A stretch of 64,000 nt of DNA from Opitutaceae bacterium (GCA_024233285.1 JACKPU010000001.1:372001-436000); one strand, 5' to 3'. Positions 18,099 to 26,970 are shown, numbered from the stretch's first letter. A program made the numbers and translations. Notes: generated from the letters alone by a model not told the origin.

Positions 18099-19281
18099 CG
18101 CCGTTTTCGAACCACCGCGCCAAGGCCGCCTTGGTCGGCGGCACTTTCAGGACCACGCCGCCATGGCGGAGCGACTCGGTTGCCGCGCAACCCGCCGCGA
18201 CGCTTTCGCGCGCCGCGATCGGCGAGGTGTCGGTCCGGCCGCCTTCGCGAACGTAGCGCAAGAATTCCGCCACGATGAGTGGATCGGCGCCGCCATGCAT
18301 GTCGCGGGCCGTGCGAATTTTGTATTCAACATCGCCCTTGGGTTTGAAATTGGTGCGCTGGTTCCACACCCGCACGACGGTGCCGGGTTCGCCATTGCCG
18401 AAGTTCTCGATCCGGCCTTCGGTGCCGATGACCGTGTAGTTGCGCCAGTAATCCGGCGTGTAGTGGCACTGCGCGTAGGTCGCGAACACGCCGTTGCTGA
18501 GCTTCATCTGCATCGAACTCAGGTCCTCGACATCAATACGATGATTGAGCCCGCGCATCTTGGTCGGCGGAAAGAGCGTGAGGTCCATTTCGTCCACCGT
18601 GACCTTGCGCGGTGTGCCGGTGTTGGGTTTGCGGCCCGGCAATTGGTCGTAAAGCGTGAGCGCACCGAGCGCATTGACGGTGCGACTGTAACCGCCGCAA
18701 AGCCAGTGGATGATGTCGATGTCGTGCGCGGCCTTTTGCAGCAGCAGGCTGTTGGTGTAACGGCGCTCGGCATGCCAGTCGCGGAAATAGAAATCGCCGC
18801 CGTGGCCGACAAAGTGGCGGCACCAGCAGGCTTTGACCTCGCCGATCGCGCCGGCATCGATCAGCGCCTTCATTTTGCGCACAAACGCCATGTGCCGCAT
18901 GTTGTGGCCGACATAGAGCCGCGCCTTGTGCTTTTTGGCGGTGGCGAGAATGCGATCGCAGCCCTCCACGGTCAGCGCCATCGGCTTTTCCAAGTAAAGC
19001 GCGAGGCCTTGTTCAAGCACCGCGACCGCCTGCTCTTCATGCAGGAAGTCCGGCGTCGCGATGATCACCGCGTCGAGATCCTGCTTCACCAGCTCGCGAT
19101 AGTCCGCCGTGGTAAAGATGGTGTCGCCGAAATCGGCGCGACAACGCGCGATCGTCTTGGGGTTGTGATCACAGCAGGCGACGACGCGACTGCCGTGCTT
19201 GGGCTGGTGCGCGAGGCGACCGAGCAATTCACCGCGACCGCCGGAACCGATTTGGCCGATGCGGAGTTCGGATTTTTTCAT
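18091..19281 (-). CDS. Gfo/Idh/MocA-family NAD(P)-dependent oxidoreductase
   Basis: 396 residues. An N-terminal Rossmann fold (RIGQIGSGGRG, VVACCDHNP, VIIATPDFLHEEQAV) ends in the family's EKP motif (LYLEKPMALT). The C-terminal alpha/beta domain carries the GEVKACWCRHF strand and LLLQKAAHDIDIIHWLCGG, whose Lys/His/Asp positions match the usual catalytic region. Such enzymes oxidise or epimerise sugars and cyclitols, or act in anhydro-sugar breakdown. The 4-bp ATGA overlap with the AraC gene upstream and the nearby dioxygenase and sulfatase suggest a sugar-catabolic locus. Confidence 0.88.
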   Translation of the reverse strand: MKKSELRIGQIGSGGRGELLGRLAHQPKHGSRVVACCDHNPKTIARCRADFGDTIFTTADYRELVKQDLDAVIIATPDFLHEEQAVAVLEQGLALYLEKPMALTVEGCDRILATAKKHKARLYVGHNMRHMAFVRKMKALIDAGAIGEVKACWCRHFVGHGGDFYFRDWHAERRYTNSLLLQKAAHDIDIIHWLCGGYSRTVNALGALTLYDQLPGRKPNTGTPRKVTVDEMDLTLFPPTKMRGLNHRIDVEDLSSMQMKLSNGVFATYAQCHYTPDYWRNYTVIGTEGRIENFGNGEPGTVVRVWNQRTNFKPKGDVEYKIRTARDMHGGADPLIVAEFLRYVREGGRTDTSPIAARESVAAGCAATESLRHGGVVLKVPPTKAALARWFENGGA

Positions 19282-20129
19282 GATGGGTGTTGGGGCCGGT
19301 GTTGACGGCGATAATCAAGGGGGCGCAGGCCGCGCGTATGCTCGGCGAATGCGGCATAAAAAGGAGCCACTGACGAAAAGCCACTCTCCATTGCGACATC
19401 GAGCACTTTCAGGTCGGTCGTGACGAGCAGGCGCTGCGCATGCGACACGCGCAACCGCGTAAGGTATTCCCAGACGCTCGTGCCGCACTGCTTCTTGAAC
19501 ACCCGCATCAGGTATTTCGGGTGCAATCCGGCGTCATCCGCGATCGCCTGCACCGTCAGCGGCTCACGATAATGCTGCGCGATGAAGCGCGTGACGCCGG
19601 CAAGCTGGGTCACGCCTTCGCCGGTGTTCGGTTCACGCCGGCGCGGCGGACGCGGCGCGGCCAACGCCAGCCGGTGAAACCGCGCCTCCATTTCGAGCAG
19701 CATCGCGCGGCGTTGCGCGGCGTTGGCACTCATCGCGTCATCACACCAGCGCTCCATGGCGACCCGGTCCGCCGCATCAGGCGAGCCACTGACAATTTCG
19801 CCGGTCAAAAGGCGCTCGCCGAGTGCGTTCGGCAGTTGCCACTGCAAAAACCAAGCCAGTGGCAGGGTGATCCAGATGCCCTCGCCGACGATGCCGGGCG
19901 AGACGGTTTGATGCGGAATCCCGCCCCATAACACCGTGAAGCGCCCCGCTTCGATCGGCACCACCGTCCCCCCGTGTAAATAAGCGAAGCTACCCTCGAA
20001 AAGGTAGTTCACCTCGATGTCCGGATGGGTGTGCGGCCGCGACATCATGCCCGTGTGGCGCTGCTGCCAAACGCGAAAGCCCATTTCGTTTTCGTGATGA
20101 GTCTCCGTCGGGATGCTGGCGCGGGGCAT
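19278..20129 (-). CDS. AraC-family transcriptional regulator
   Basis: 283 residues with an N-terminal cupin sensing domain (HTHPDIEVNYLFEGSFAYLH, GGTVVPIEAGRFTVLWGG) and a C-terminal double helix-turn-helix (LTVQAIADDAGLHPKYLMRVF; VLDVAMESGFSSVAPFYAAF). It is co-transcribed with the oxidoreductase (4-bp overlap) and divergent from the second dioxygenase gene across 73 bp. The arrangement implies that one regulator controls both directions, probably in response to a carbohydrate. Confidence 0.88.
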   Translation of the reverse strand: MPRASIPTETHHENEMGFRVWQQRHTGMMSRPHTHPDIEVNYLFEGSFAYLHGGTVVPIEAGRFTVLWGGIPHQTVSPGIVGEGIWITLPLAWFLQWQLPNALGERLLTGEIVSGSPDAADRVAMERWCDDAMSANAAQRRAMLLEMEARFHRLALAAPRPPRRREPNTGEGVTQLAGVTRFIAQHYREPLTVQAIADDAGLHPKYLMRVFKKQCGTSVWEYLTRLRVSHAQRLLVTTDLKVLDVAMESGFSSVAPFYAAFAEHTRGLRPLDYRRQHRPQHPS

Positions 20130-20202
20130 AGTTACTATTAAAGAGAACTTGCGGAATAAACGGAAAGAAAGTTTTGAATAGTTCTGCTAACTTCCCCCCG
20201 TC

Positions 20203-21114
20203 ATGGAACAACGCTTTCACAACCACCTGCCCCCGCCGCCCACCGTCAATGTCCCCGAGGCCAAAGTGCCGACGGACCTCGATGAATACCTTTTCGACCT
20301 CAACGGCTTCGTCATCATCAAGGGCGCGCTCTCCAAGGCGGAAGTCGCCGACGCGAATGCGCGCATCAACGAAATCCCGCGCTCGCTCCCCCGCAAAGGC
20401 TGGCACGGCTGGGTGCAACGCGAGGACCATCCCGAACACCGCGGCATCAGCTACCAGCAGGTTTATGAGCTTGGCGGCACGTTTGAGCGGATGATCGATC
20501 ACCCGAACTGGATCAACTACGTCGCGCGTTTCGTCGGCGGCCACGATACTTTCGATTATCATCACGGTCCGCTGTTCATCGACGAAAACTTCTACACCAT
20601 CCGCGGTCCCGGCGAAGCCATTCCGCTGCATGCCGGCGGTCACGATCACGCCAAGCGCATGTCCTTTGGCTACCACAACGGTCGCTTTCATTGTAACCAG
20701 ATCAACGTGCTGGTCGCGTTCAGCGACATCGGTCCCGGCGACGGCGCGACCATGGTCATCCCTGGTTCGCACAAGTCCAACATCATTCACCCGGCCTTTA
20801 CCAACCGCGATCGGGGCAAGGAATGGGGCGACGGGGGCGGGGGGTCGGTCGACGGCATCCCTGGGGCGATCGAGGTGCACATGGAGGCTGGTGATGCGAT
20901 CCTCTTCGTTGATGCCACCTGCCACGGTTCCGCCAAGCGCGTGAACCCCGGCGAGCGTCTCATCTCGGTTTATCGTTACGGTTCGTCGTGGAATCGCACG
21001 CGCTGGGGTTACCACGCCTCGCCCGAGCTGCTGGCCCGCGCCAATCCCTTCGCCAAACAGATTATCAACCCGCAGGACTACGTGCGCCCTCCGGGCACGG
21101 AAGCGCGCTGGTAA
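20203..21114 (+). CDS. Phytanoyl-CoA dioxygenase family protein, H-x-G variant
   Basis: 303 residues, PhyH fold: YLFDLNGFVIIKGALS at the N-terminus, AFSDIGPGDGATMVIPGSHKSN in the core and DAILFVDATCHGSAKRVNPGERLISVYRYG carrying the distal His and the 2-oxoglutarate Arg. At the position where the other dioxygenase in this window has WHQD, this one reads LHAGG, so the facial-triad carboxylate appears to be Gly. That is known in Fe/2OG halogenases and in some PhyH clades; the activity here is unknown. A hairpin follows the stop. Confidence 0.8.
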   Translation: MEQRFHNHLPPPPTVNVPEAKVPTDLDEYLFDLNGFVIIKGALSKAEVADANARINEIPRSLPRKGWHGWVQREDHPEHRGISYQQVYELGGTFERMIDHPNWINYVARFVGGHDTFDYHHGPLFIDENFYTIRGPGEAIPLHAGGHDHAKRMSFGYHNGRFHCNQINVLVAFSDIGPGDGATMVIPGSHKSNIIHPAFTNRDRGKEWGDGGGGSVDGIPGAIEVHMEAGDAILFVDATCHGSAKRVNPGERLISVYRYGSSWNRTRWGYHASPELLARANPFAKQIINPQDYVRPPGTEARW

Positions 21115-21123
21115 GCGCGCCAA

Positions 21124-21150
21124 CCTTGGGGGCGATTACGCCCCCCAAGG
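21124..21150 (+). terminator. Hairpin downstream of the dioxygenase gene
   Basis: CCTTGGGGGCG (21124-21134), loop ATTA, and CGCCCCCCAAGG (21139-21150) pair with one bulged C. There is no T-run, so it is either a weak terminator or a 3'-end stabilising hairpin. Confidence 0.5.
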
Positions 21151-21229
21151 GATGGCAATGACCAAGGGTTCATTCGCTTGAGATGGACCCTTTACGCCCC
21201 GGTGCTGGAGTGGCAAGCTAACGGGCGTG

Positions 21230-22531
21230 ATGGAGTCCCACCGTCCGCCCAACATCCTCTACCTGCACGTGCATGACGCCGGACGCCAAGTGCAGCCCTA
21301 TGGCGCACCGGTGCCCACACCGCATTTGCAGCAACTCGCGGAACAAGGCGTGCTTTATCGGCAGGCGTTTTGCGCCAACCCGACCTGCTCCGCCAGCCGG
21401 TCCGCTTTGCTGACCGGCACTTATCCGCATTGCAACGGCATGCTCGGCTTGGCGCACCGCGGGTTCCGGTTGAATGATTATCGCTGGCATCTGTGCCATC
21501 TGCTCAAATCGGCCGGTTACCACACCGCCTTGGCCGGCGTGCAACACCTCGCCCATGCGGCCACGACGGAAATCACCGAACTCGGCTATGACGAGATCCT
21601 CACCACCGCCAGTGATTTCGATCAACCGGTCCAAGCCGCCGCGGATTTTTTCCGTTCGGCAAAATCACGACCATTCTTCCTCTCCGTCGGATTTTCAGCG
21701 CCGCATCGCGACGCCCGGGAGAGTTTTTCTTCGAACCGACCGCCGCCAAACCCGCATTACGTGCGACCGCCCGCCATCCTCCCCGATACCCCGGAGACGC
21801 GGGCCGATTTCGCGGCGTATTCCGCGAGCATGACCAGTGTGGATGAGAGCATGGGGCGCGTGCTCGCAGCCTTGGCCGAACAGGGATTGGCGGAAAACAC
21901 CTTGGTCATCGCCACGACCGATCACGGCGTCGCGTTCCCCGAAATGAAGTGCAACCTCACCGATCACGGTATCGGCGTTTACCTGATAATGCGCGGCCCC
22001 GGCGGCTTCACTGGCGGACAGGTGAACGACGACTTGGTGTCGCAAATCGATATCGTGCCGACTGTGTTGGAGGTTGCCGGCATAGCATGCCCGCCTCACG
22101 TCCAAGGTCGCAGCATGCGACAAGGTCCGCCCCGCGAATCGATCTTTGCCGAGGTCAACGTCCATGCCGCGATCGAGCCGATGCGCGCCGTGCGCACCAA
22201 GCGTTGGAAATATATCCGTCGGTATGCCGCGACTCCGCAACGGGTGTTGCCCAATTGCGACAACTCTCCCTCCAAGACCCTTTGGCACGAAGCCGGATGG
22301 GCCCAACAACCGGTCGCGGCCGAGGAGCTTTACGATTTGATGCTGGATCCGATGGAACGTCGCAACCTCGCGACCGATCCCGCGCACGAAGACACGCGCG
22401 CCGACATGGCGGCCCGCCTGCGCACGTGGCAGATCGAAACCAACGACCCGATTCTGCATGGTCCGCTGCAGCTGCCGCCAGAAGCCGTGGTCGCGCCGCC
22501 GCACAAATACTCACCGCACGATTTGAGCTGA
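21230..22531 (+). CDS. Sulfatase (arylsulfatase/N-sulfoglucosamine sulfohydrolase-like)
   Basis: 433 residues, alkaline-phosphatase superfamily. The N-terminal PNILYLHVHD gives the first metal Asp region, and CSASRSALLTG is the C-x-A-x-R site whose Cys becomes formylglycine. NTLVIATTDHGVAFPEMK provides the metal-binding Asp-His pair. The C-terminus (LYDLMLDPMERRNLA) is also typical. No signal peptide is visible, unusual for polysaccharide sulfatases and compatible with a cytoplasmic sulfated-oligosaccharide substrate. ATG at 21230 is used; a GTG precedes it directly. An FGly-generating enzyme is not in the window. Confidence 0.88.
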   Translation: MESHRPPNILYLHVHDAGRQVQPYGAPVPTPHLQQLAEQGVLYRQAFCANPTCSASRSALLTGTYPHCNGMLGLAHRGFRLNDYRWHLCHLLKSAGYHTALAGVQHLAHAATTEITELGYDEILTTASDFDQPVQAAADFFRSAKSRPFFLSVGFSAPHRDARESFSSNRPPPNPHYVRPPAILPDTPETRADFAAYSASMTSVDESMGRVLAALAEQGLAENTLVIATTDHGVAFPEMKCNLTDHGIGVYLIMRGPGGFTGGQVNDDLVSQIDIVPTVLEVAGIACPPHVQGRSMRQGPPRESIFAEVNVHAAIEPMRAVRTKRWKYIRRYAATPQRVLPNCDNSPSKTLWHEAGWAQQPVAAEELYDLMLDPMERRNLATDPAHEDTRADMAARLRTWQIETNDPILHGPLQLPPEAVVAPPHKYSPHDLS

Positions 22532-22536
22532 CCCCC

Positions 22537-23427
22537 TTAACCGGTGGAAAGCAGCCGCTCTGTCAGCTGCAGCAGGCGGCGGCGCAGCGGCTGGCCGCGT
22601 TCGGCAAAACCGCGTTGGTGGCGCTCGTATTCGGCACGGCCGGCGGCGGTTTCGATCGCGATCGGCGCAAAACCGAGGGCGCGCAAATCATACGGACTGG
22701 CTCGCATGTCCACTTCGCGCACATCGCGGGCGAGTTCAAAGCAATCCGCGATCAGCTCACTCGGCGTGAACGGCGCGAGTTTGAACGCCCACTTATAGAG
22801 GTCCATGTTGGCGTGCAGACAGCCGCGCTGTTCGAACTGCGCCGTGGTCGCGCGTGTGGGTTGCATCCGGTTCAGCGGCCGCGCCGGGGCGGTGAAGAAA
22901 CGAAACGCATCGAAGTGCGTGCAGGTCACTGGCCCGGCCTCGACGATGCGCGCGATCTCGTCCGGCGGAAACCGCAGCGGATATTGGTTGTGACGGATTT
23001 CGTCAGCCGTCTGCCGGTAAACCATCGCCCATTCATGCAGGCCGAAGCAGCCGAAGAATGCCGGTCGCTCCAACGTCGCGGTCAACATGCCGCGCAGCCA
23101 CGCCACAAACTCGTGCCGGTGCTCCGACAGGGTGGTCGTATCAAGCATCACGCCGCCATCCACCTCACGGTATTCGGGCCAGCGCAAAAATTCGCGGGCC
23201 GCCTCACCCGCGAGCATCACATCCGGCCCCGGATGCCAGCGGCGCAGCCACGCCGGGCGAAACGCATAATAACTGAACAGAAAATCATAGACCGGATGCT
23301 TCTCCCCGCGGGAAGCGCGCACTTGGTGCGGATCGGTCCACGCCCGCACCCGCTGTTCATGCGCCGCCCGCCGCGCCAGCCAGTCGGCGGGGGCGAGATA
23401 AACGGGTGAGAGAACGGCTGCGGGCAT
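22537..23427 (-). CDS. Conserved hypothetical protein
   Basis: 296 residues from ATG 23427, soluble, rich in Arg and aromatic residues (KHPVYDFLFSYYAFRPAWLRRWHPG, CFGLHEWAMVYRQ, GCLHANMDLYKWAFKLAPF). It resembles proteins that databases often label 3-methyladenine DNA glycosylase, mostly from actinobacteria, but I see no helix-hairpin-helix or other glycosylase motif and do not assign that activity. Conserved His, Asp and Cys (GCLHANMDLYKW) could form an active site. It ends 5 bp from the convergent sulfatase gene and lies downstream of the lipoate ligase. Confidence 0.6.
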   Translation of the reverse strand: MPAAVLSPVYLAPADWLARRAAHEQRVRAWTDPHQVRASRGEKHPVYDFLFSYYAFRPAWLRRWHPGPDVMLAGEAAREFLRWPEYREVDGGVMLDTTTLSEHRHEFVAWLRGMLTATLERPAFFGCFGLHEWAMVYRQTADEIRHNQYPLRFPPDEIARIVEAGPVTCTHFDAFRFFTAPARPLNRMQPTRATTAQFEQRGCLHANMDLYKWAFKLAPFTPSELIADCFELARDVREVDMRASPYDLRALGFAPIAIETAAGRAEYERHQRGFAERGQPLRRRLLQLTERLLSTG

Positions 23428-23492
23428 ACCCCCCGAACAAGAACAAATGCGCCCCAAGGTCAAAGCGGCTCTGCCGCCGCTCGTGGGCCGCC

Positions 23493-24209
23493 TCACCGCC
23501 GCTCCAGCCACTCGGGCGAGGCGTATTGCTCGGTCAGGGCGTAGAGTTCCTCGTCATCCCACTCCGGCCAGGGCGTGGGCTCGGCTTCGACCTCGAGCAA
23601 ACGCGCGAGCGTGGCGGCAAAATCGTCGTGGCACTTTTCCCAATCCAAATCCGACCCGCAGACAGTCCGCGCCACCGAACCCTGAAACAGCAAACCATGC
23701 TTGTTGCGCTTCTGCGCGGCGCCGGCGATTTTCGCGCCACTGCGTGGGTGCACGACATCGTAGAGCTCGGCGCGCTGAAAACAGACGCCTTCCGGCGCGG
23801 GGGCTTTGCCGTTCTCGGGCGGTTCGCATTCACGCTTCACCTCGGCCGCGACGTTCTGCCAACCGAGCGCGACGGCGAGCGCCTCGTGAATCAGACGGTA
23901 GCTTTGCGTGGCCGGTGCCTCTTCCAGCGCGTGGCCGCGCGGGATCACCAGCGCATAAGTCCAGTCGTCACGATGATCGACCACGCCGCCGCCGGTCGGC
24001 CGGCGGCACAGTTCAATCGGCTCGTCGGCGGGGACCTGCGTGCGCACGAATTCAATTTTCTGACCGTAACCGAAGGTGAAGGCCGGCCGGTGCCAGCCGT
24101 AATGCCGCAGTCGCACCGCCGGGGCAGGGTAGCGCTGCAACAGCATGAAATCCGTCGCCATGTTTTCGGCCGCGCTGCCGGAACGATCACTCAACAAATG
24201 CAACTTCAT
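23493..24209 (-). CDS. Lipoate-protein ligase A / octanoyltransferase (BPL_LplA_LipB fold)
   Basis: 238 residues with the family motifs RRPTGGGVVDH (Gly-rich loop), the Lys of GAKIAGAAQKRNKHGLLFQG, and a Cys in EGVCFQ at the place used as acyl acceptor by LipM/LipL-type transferases. It should attach lipoyl or octanoyl groups to E2 or GcvH proteins in the cytoplasm; the Cys favours an octanoyltransferase but an ATP-dependent ligase is possible. It overlaps the preceding histidine-kinase gene by 4 bp. Confidence 0.8.
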   Translation of the reverse strand: MKLHLLSDRSGSAAENMATDFMLLQRYPAPAVRLRHYGWHRPAFTFGYGQKIEFVRTQVPADEPIELCRRPTGGGVVDHRDDWTYALVIPRGHALEEAPATQSYRLIHEALAVALGWQNVAAEVKRECEPPENGKAPAPEGVCFQRAELYDVVHPRSGAKIAGAAQKRNKHGLLFQGSVARTVCGSDLDWEKCHDDFAATLARLLEVEAEPTPWPEWDDEELYALTEQYASPEWLERR

Positions 24210-25780
24210 CTGGCATCGAGCAGGCGGCGCGCAGCCTTGAGCAATTCACTGAGGGCGAAAGGCCGGGGCAGGGCGGCTTGATGGCCCGAAGGCAGCCACG
24301 TGAGCGTTTGCCAGGCATTGCGATCGCAGGTGTCGAGCACGCGCAATCCGCCGTTTTTTTGCAGCGACTTGGCCAGCTTCTCGCCCTCGCGATCGAGGTT
24401 GATGACGAGCAGCTGCACGGCCTTGCCGATGGAGGCGGTGCGCCGCGCGGCCTCCGCCGGATTCGCCGCGTCGATTACGCGATAACCGTCCGAGGTCAGA
24501 ATGCCGGCGACCATTTTGCAGAGCACCGGGTCGGCTTCGACCACGCAAACGGTTTCGTGTCCGCGGGTGGTGGCAGCCGGATGAGTGGGTTCGGCGGGGA
24601 CCAACGGCACCGGGTCGGCGGATTCGGTCACAGCCGGGAGGACGATTTCAAAAGTCGAGCCCACCAAGAGTTCGCTGCGCACGTTGATAAAGCCGTTGCT
24701 CTGCTGGATCACGCCGTAGACCGTGGCGAGTCCGAGGCCCGAACCCTTGCCCTTGGGCTTGGTGGTGAAGAACGGTTCGAACAAACGTTCCTGCGTTTCC
24801 TTGTCCATGCCCGTGCCGTTGTCGGTCACGGTGAAGACAACATAAGTGCCCGGGGCCGGATCGGTGGCGCGGCGATTGAGGCCGGCGGAAACCGTGCGCC
24901 GGGCGGTGCGCAACGTGACCACGCCCCTGTCGCGCAGGGCATCACGCGCGTTGAGCACGAGATTGAACAAGACCTGTTGAAATTGCTCGGGATCGGTTTG
25001 GATGCAGGCGGGGGCCTCGTCCAATTCGAGTTCCAGGGTGCCCGCCGGGCCGAGCAAACGGCTGAGCGCGGGTTCGTTCTCCCGCACAAACTGGTTGAGC
25101 TCGATCACCCGGGCGGCGAAGGGCTGGCGGCGGCCGAACGCGAGCAGCTGCCGCGTGAGTTCGGCGGCCTTGCGACCGGCGTTGTGGATTTGCGACACCT
25201 CGTGCAACGCCTTGGGATTGTCCTCCAGCATCGGACTGAGGATCTGGCAGTAGCCGTTGATCACCGAGATCAGGTTGTTGAAATCGTGCGCCACTCCGGC
25301 CGCCAGCCGACCGACCGCCTCCAAGCGCTGCGTGTGGCCCTGCACTTTTTGCAGGCCGCGCCGTTCCGTCGTGTCGCGATAAATCACCACAATGTGGCCG
25401 GGCTTGCCCTTGGTGTTTTGCACCCGGCTGAATGTCCAGGCCGCGCTGAACATGTGCCCGTCCTTGCGCCGCAGATAGCTTTCGCCCGAGAGCGGATGTT
25501 CCGCGCCGTCGGCCTTCGTCCAAAGCGAGATACGCTCGCGATCCGCCGGTTCCACATGCACCAGCCCATGCGTGGCCGCGGTCAGCTCCCCGGCCTCGTA
25601 ACCACTCATGCGGCAAAACGCCGCGTTCGCGTAAACAATGGGAAACCCGTTTTTGCGCAGCGGACGCGCGAGCACCAGCACGCCCTCGCCAAGTGAACCG
25701 AGCGCAGCCGCCAGCAATCCCGCGAGCGGGCGGGGGGCCGCCGGGGCGGCACGACGGCGCGGTTGGGATTTCTTTTTCAA
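24206..25780 (-). CDS. PAS-domain histidine kinase with a degenerate C-terminal receiver
   Basis: 524 residues, no transmembrane helix. Residues about 25-140 form a PAS domain ending in VVIYRDTTERR. The H-box is LAAGVAHDFNNLI with His165; the ATPase has NLVLNARDA, DNGTGMD, FEPFFTTK and GSGLGLATVYG. The receiver-like tail (about 410-520) keeps the first acidic pair (Glu415, Asp417), but Asn461 stands where the phospho-acceptor Asp is expected and Arg506 replaces the conserved Lys (LPRPF). TTG at 25780 overlaps the pdxH stop; no ATG is available for more than 50 codons. Confidence 0.85.
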   Translation of the reverse strand: MKKKSQPRRRAAPAAPRPLAGLLAAALGSLGEGVLVLARPLRKNGFPIVYANAAFCRMSGYEAGELTAATHGLVHVEPADRERISLWTKADGAEHPLSGESYLRRKDGHMFSAAWTFSRVQNTKGKPGHIVVIYRDTTERRGLQKVQGHTQRLEAVGRLAAGVAHDFNNLISVINGYCQILSPMLEDNPKALHEVSQIHNAGRKAAELTRQLLAFGRRQPFAARVIELNQFVRENEPALSRLLGPAGTLELELDEAPACIQTDPEQFQQVLFNLVLNARDALRDRGVVTLRTARRTVSAGLNRRATDPAPGTYVVFTVTDNGTGMDKETQERLFEPFFTTKPKGKGSGLGLATVYGVIQQSNGFINVRSELLVGSTFEIVLPAVTESADPVPLVPAEPTHPAATTRGHETVCVVEADPVLCKMVAGILTSDGYRVIDAANPAEAARRTASIGKAVQLLVINLDREGEKLAKSLQKNGGLRVLDTCDRNAWQTLTWLPSGHQAALPRPFALSELLKAARRLLDAR

Positions 25781-26415
25781 GGTGAGAGGCGTTCAACCGT
25801 CCAACTGCCGCCGGCCTCACGCCGGTAACGCAAACGGTCGTGCAGCCGGCTGCGCCGGCCCTGCCAGAACTCCACCGTTTCAGGCGAAAGACGATAACCG
25901 CCCCAAAACGGCGGCAGCGGCACGACTTGGCCGGCATATTTTTTCTCCACCGCCTTCATGCTTTCCTCCAACTGGCTGCGGCCGGCAATGATCGTGCTTT
26001 GTTGCGACGCCCAGGCGCCGAGCTGGCTCGCCAGCGGGCGGCTGTGAAAATACGCCTCGGCCTCCTCGCGCGACACTTTCGTCACCGGACCGCTCACGAT
26101 CACCTGCCGCTCGATGGCGATCCACGGAAAGACGAGCGTGGCCTGGGGATTGCCGTCGAGTTCGCGACCCTTGCGGCTTTCAAAATTGGTGTAGAACACG
26201 AAGCCGCGTCCATCCACGCCTTTGAGCAAAACCGTGCGCGCCGAGGGCCGGCCGTCGCGCGAAGCCGTGGCCAGCGTCATCGCGTTGGGCTCGGTGAGCT
26301 TGGCGGCCTCCGCTTCCTGAAACCATTTGTCGAATTGACGAAACGGATCCTTCGCCAAGTCGGTCTCTTTCAGTCCGGCGAGGCTGTATTCTTTTCTAAG
26401 GTCGGCCAGGGTCAT
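25777..26415 (-). CDS. pdxH: Pyridoxamine/pyridoxine 5'-phosphate oxidase
   Basis: 212 residues from ATG 26415. It shows the family sequence through DPFRQFDKWF, NAMTLATA, GRPSARTVLLKGVD, FYTNFESRKGREL, QVIVSGPVTKVS, FHSRPLASQLGAWASQQS, PPFWGGYRLSPETVEFWQG and the C-terminal RLHDRLRYRR, covering FMN and PLP contact residues. It oxidises PNP/PMP to pyridoxal phosphate. The 4-bp overlap with the following kinase gene suggests the two are translated together, which is a metabolically odd pairing. Confidence 0.95.
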   Translation of the reverse strand: MTLADLRKEYSLAGLKETDLAKDPFRQFDKWFQEAEAAKLTEPNAMTLATASRDGRPSARTVLLKGVDGRGFVFYTNFESRKGRELDGNPQATLVFPWIAIERQVIVSGPVTKVSREEAEAYFHSRPLASQLGAWASQQSTIIAGRSQLEESMKAVEKKYAGQVVPLPPFWGGYRLSPETVEFWQGRRSRLHDRLRYRREAGGSWTVERLSP

Positions 26416-26457
26416 GATGTGACCGCAACCTAGACCCGCGCAGTGCCCTGTCAAAAG

Positions 26458-26940
26458 TCATCTCGTGAGCCGCGCAATCTCGTCCGCCGCCGCGGGAAAC
26501 TCCCGCTGCAACCCCTCGCGTTCGCCCAGCATAAAGTCGCACGCATCCCACGCCGGCGTCACCGTGCAGCCCAGCAACGCCCAACCGTGCTTCGCGTCAT
26601 CGACCAGGCGCGCGCCCTGCCAGATGCCCGCCGGCACCGTGCACTGCGGCTGTTGCCCCGCCAGAACATCTCCGCCCAAAGTCACCCGCTCAATCCCTTC
26701 GTCCGGCCGCAGCAACACCAACCGCACCGGATCACCCGCATAAAAATGCCACGTCTCGTGCATCGCGAGGCGATGCAGCGCCGAAAAGGCATCACGTGTG
26801 ATCAGATAATGAATCGCCGAGGCCGCCGCCCGCGTTTCGCCGGGTTGCAGAGGCGCGATCCACGTCTGGCGGAAGAAACCGCCTTCATGGGGCAGCGGTT
26901 TCAAGCCGAGTTGGGCGATGATTTTTTCCGCCTCGTGCAT
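26458..26940 (-). CDS. Cupin family protein (DUF985)
   Basis: 160 residues. The pattern LPHEGGFFRQTW, IHYLITRDAFSALHRLAMHETWHFYAGDP and GCTVTPAWDACDFMLGER matches DUF985 (cupin_5) proteins, with potential metal-binding His residues in the beta-barrel. The biochemical role is unknown; related proteins are sometimes linked to sugar-epimerase folds. It starts 30 bp from the divergent TSUP permease gene. Confidence 0.82.
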   Translation of the reverse strand: MHEAEKIIAQLGLKPLPHEGGFFRQTWIAPLQPGETRAAASAIHYLITRDAFSALHRLAMHETWHFYAGDPVRLVLLRPDEGIERVTLGGDVLAGQQPQCTVPAGIWQGARLVDDAKHGWALLGCTVTPAWDACDFMLGEREGLQREFPAAADEIARLTR

Positions 26941-26970
26941 GGCCGCACAAGTCAGCAGGCTTTCGCGGCC

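Noticed and set aside
22537..23427. Naming the protein 3-methyladenine DNA glycosylase
   Set aside because: The label circulates for similar proteins, but I see no helix-hairpin-helix, no catalytic Asp context and no repair neighbours.
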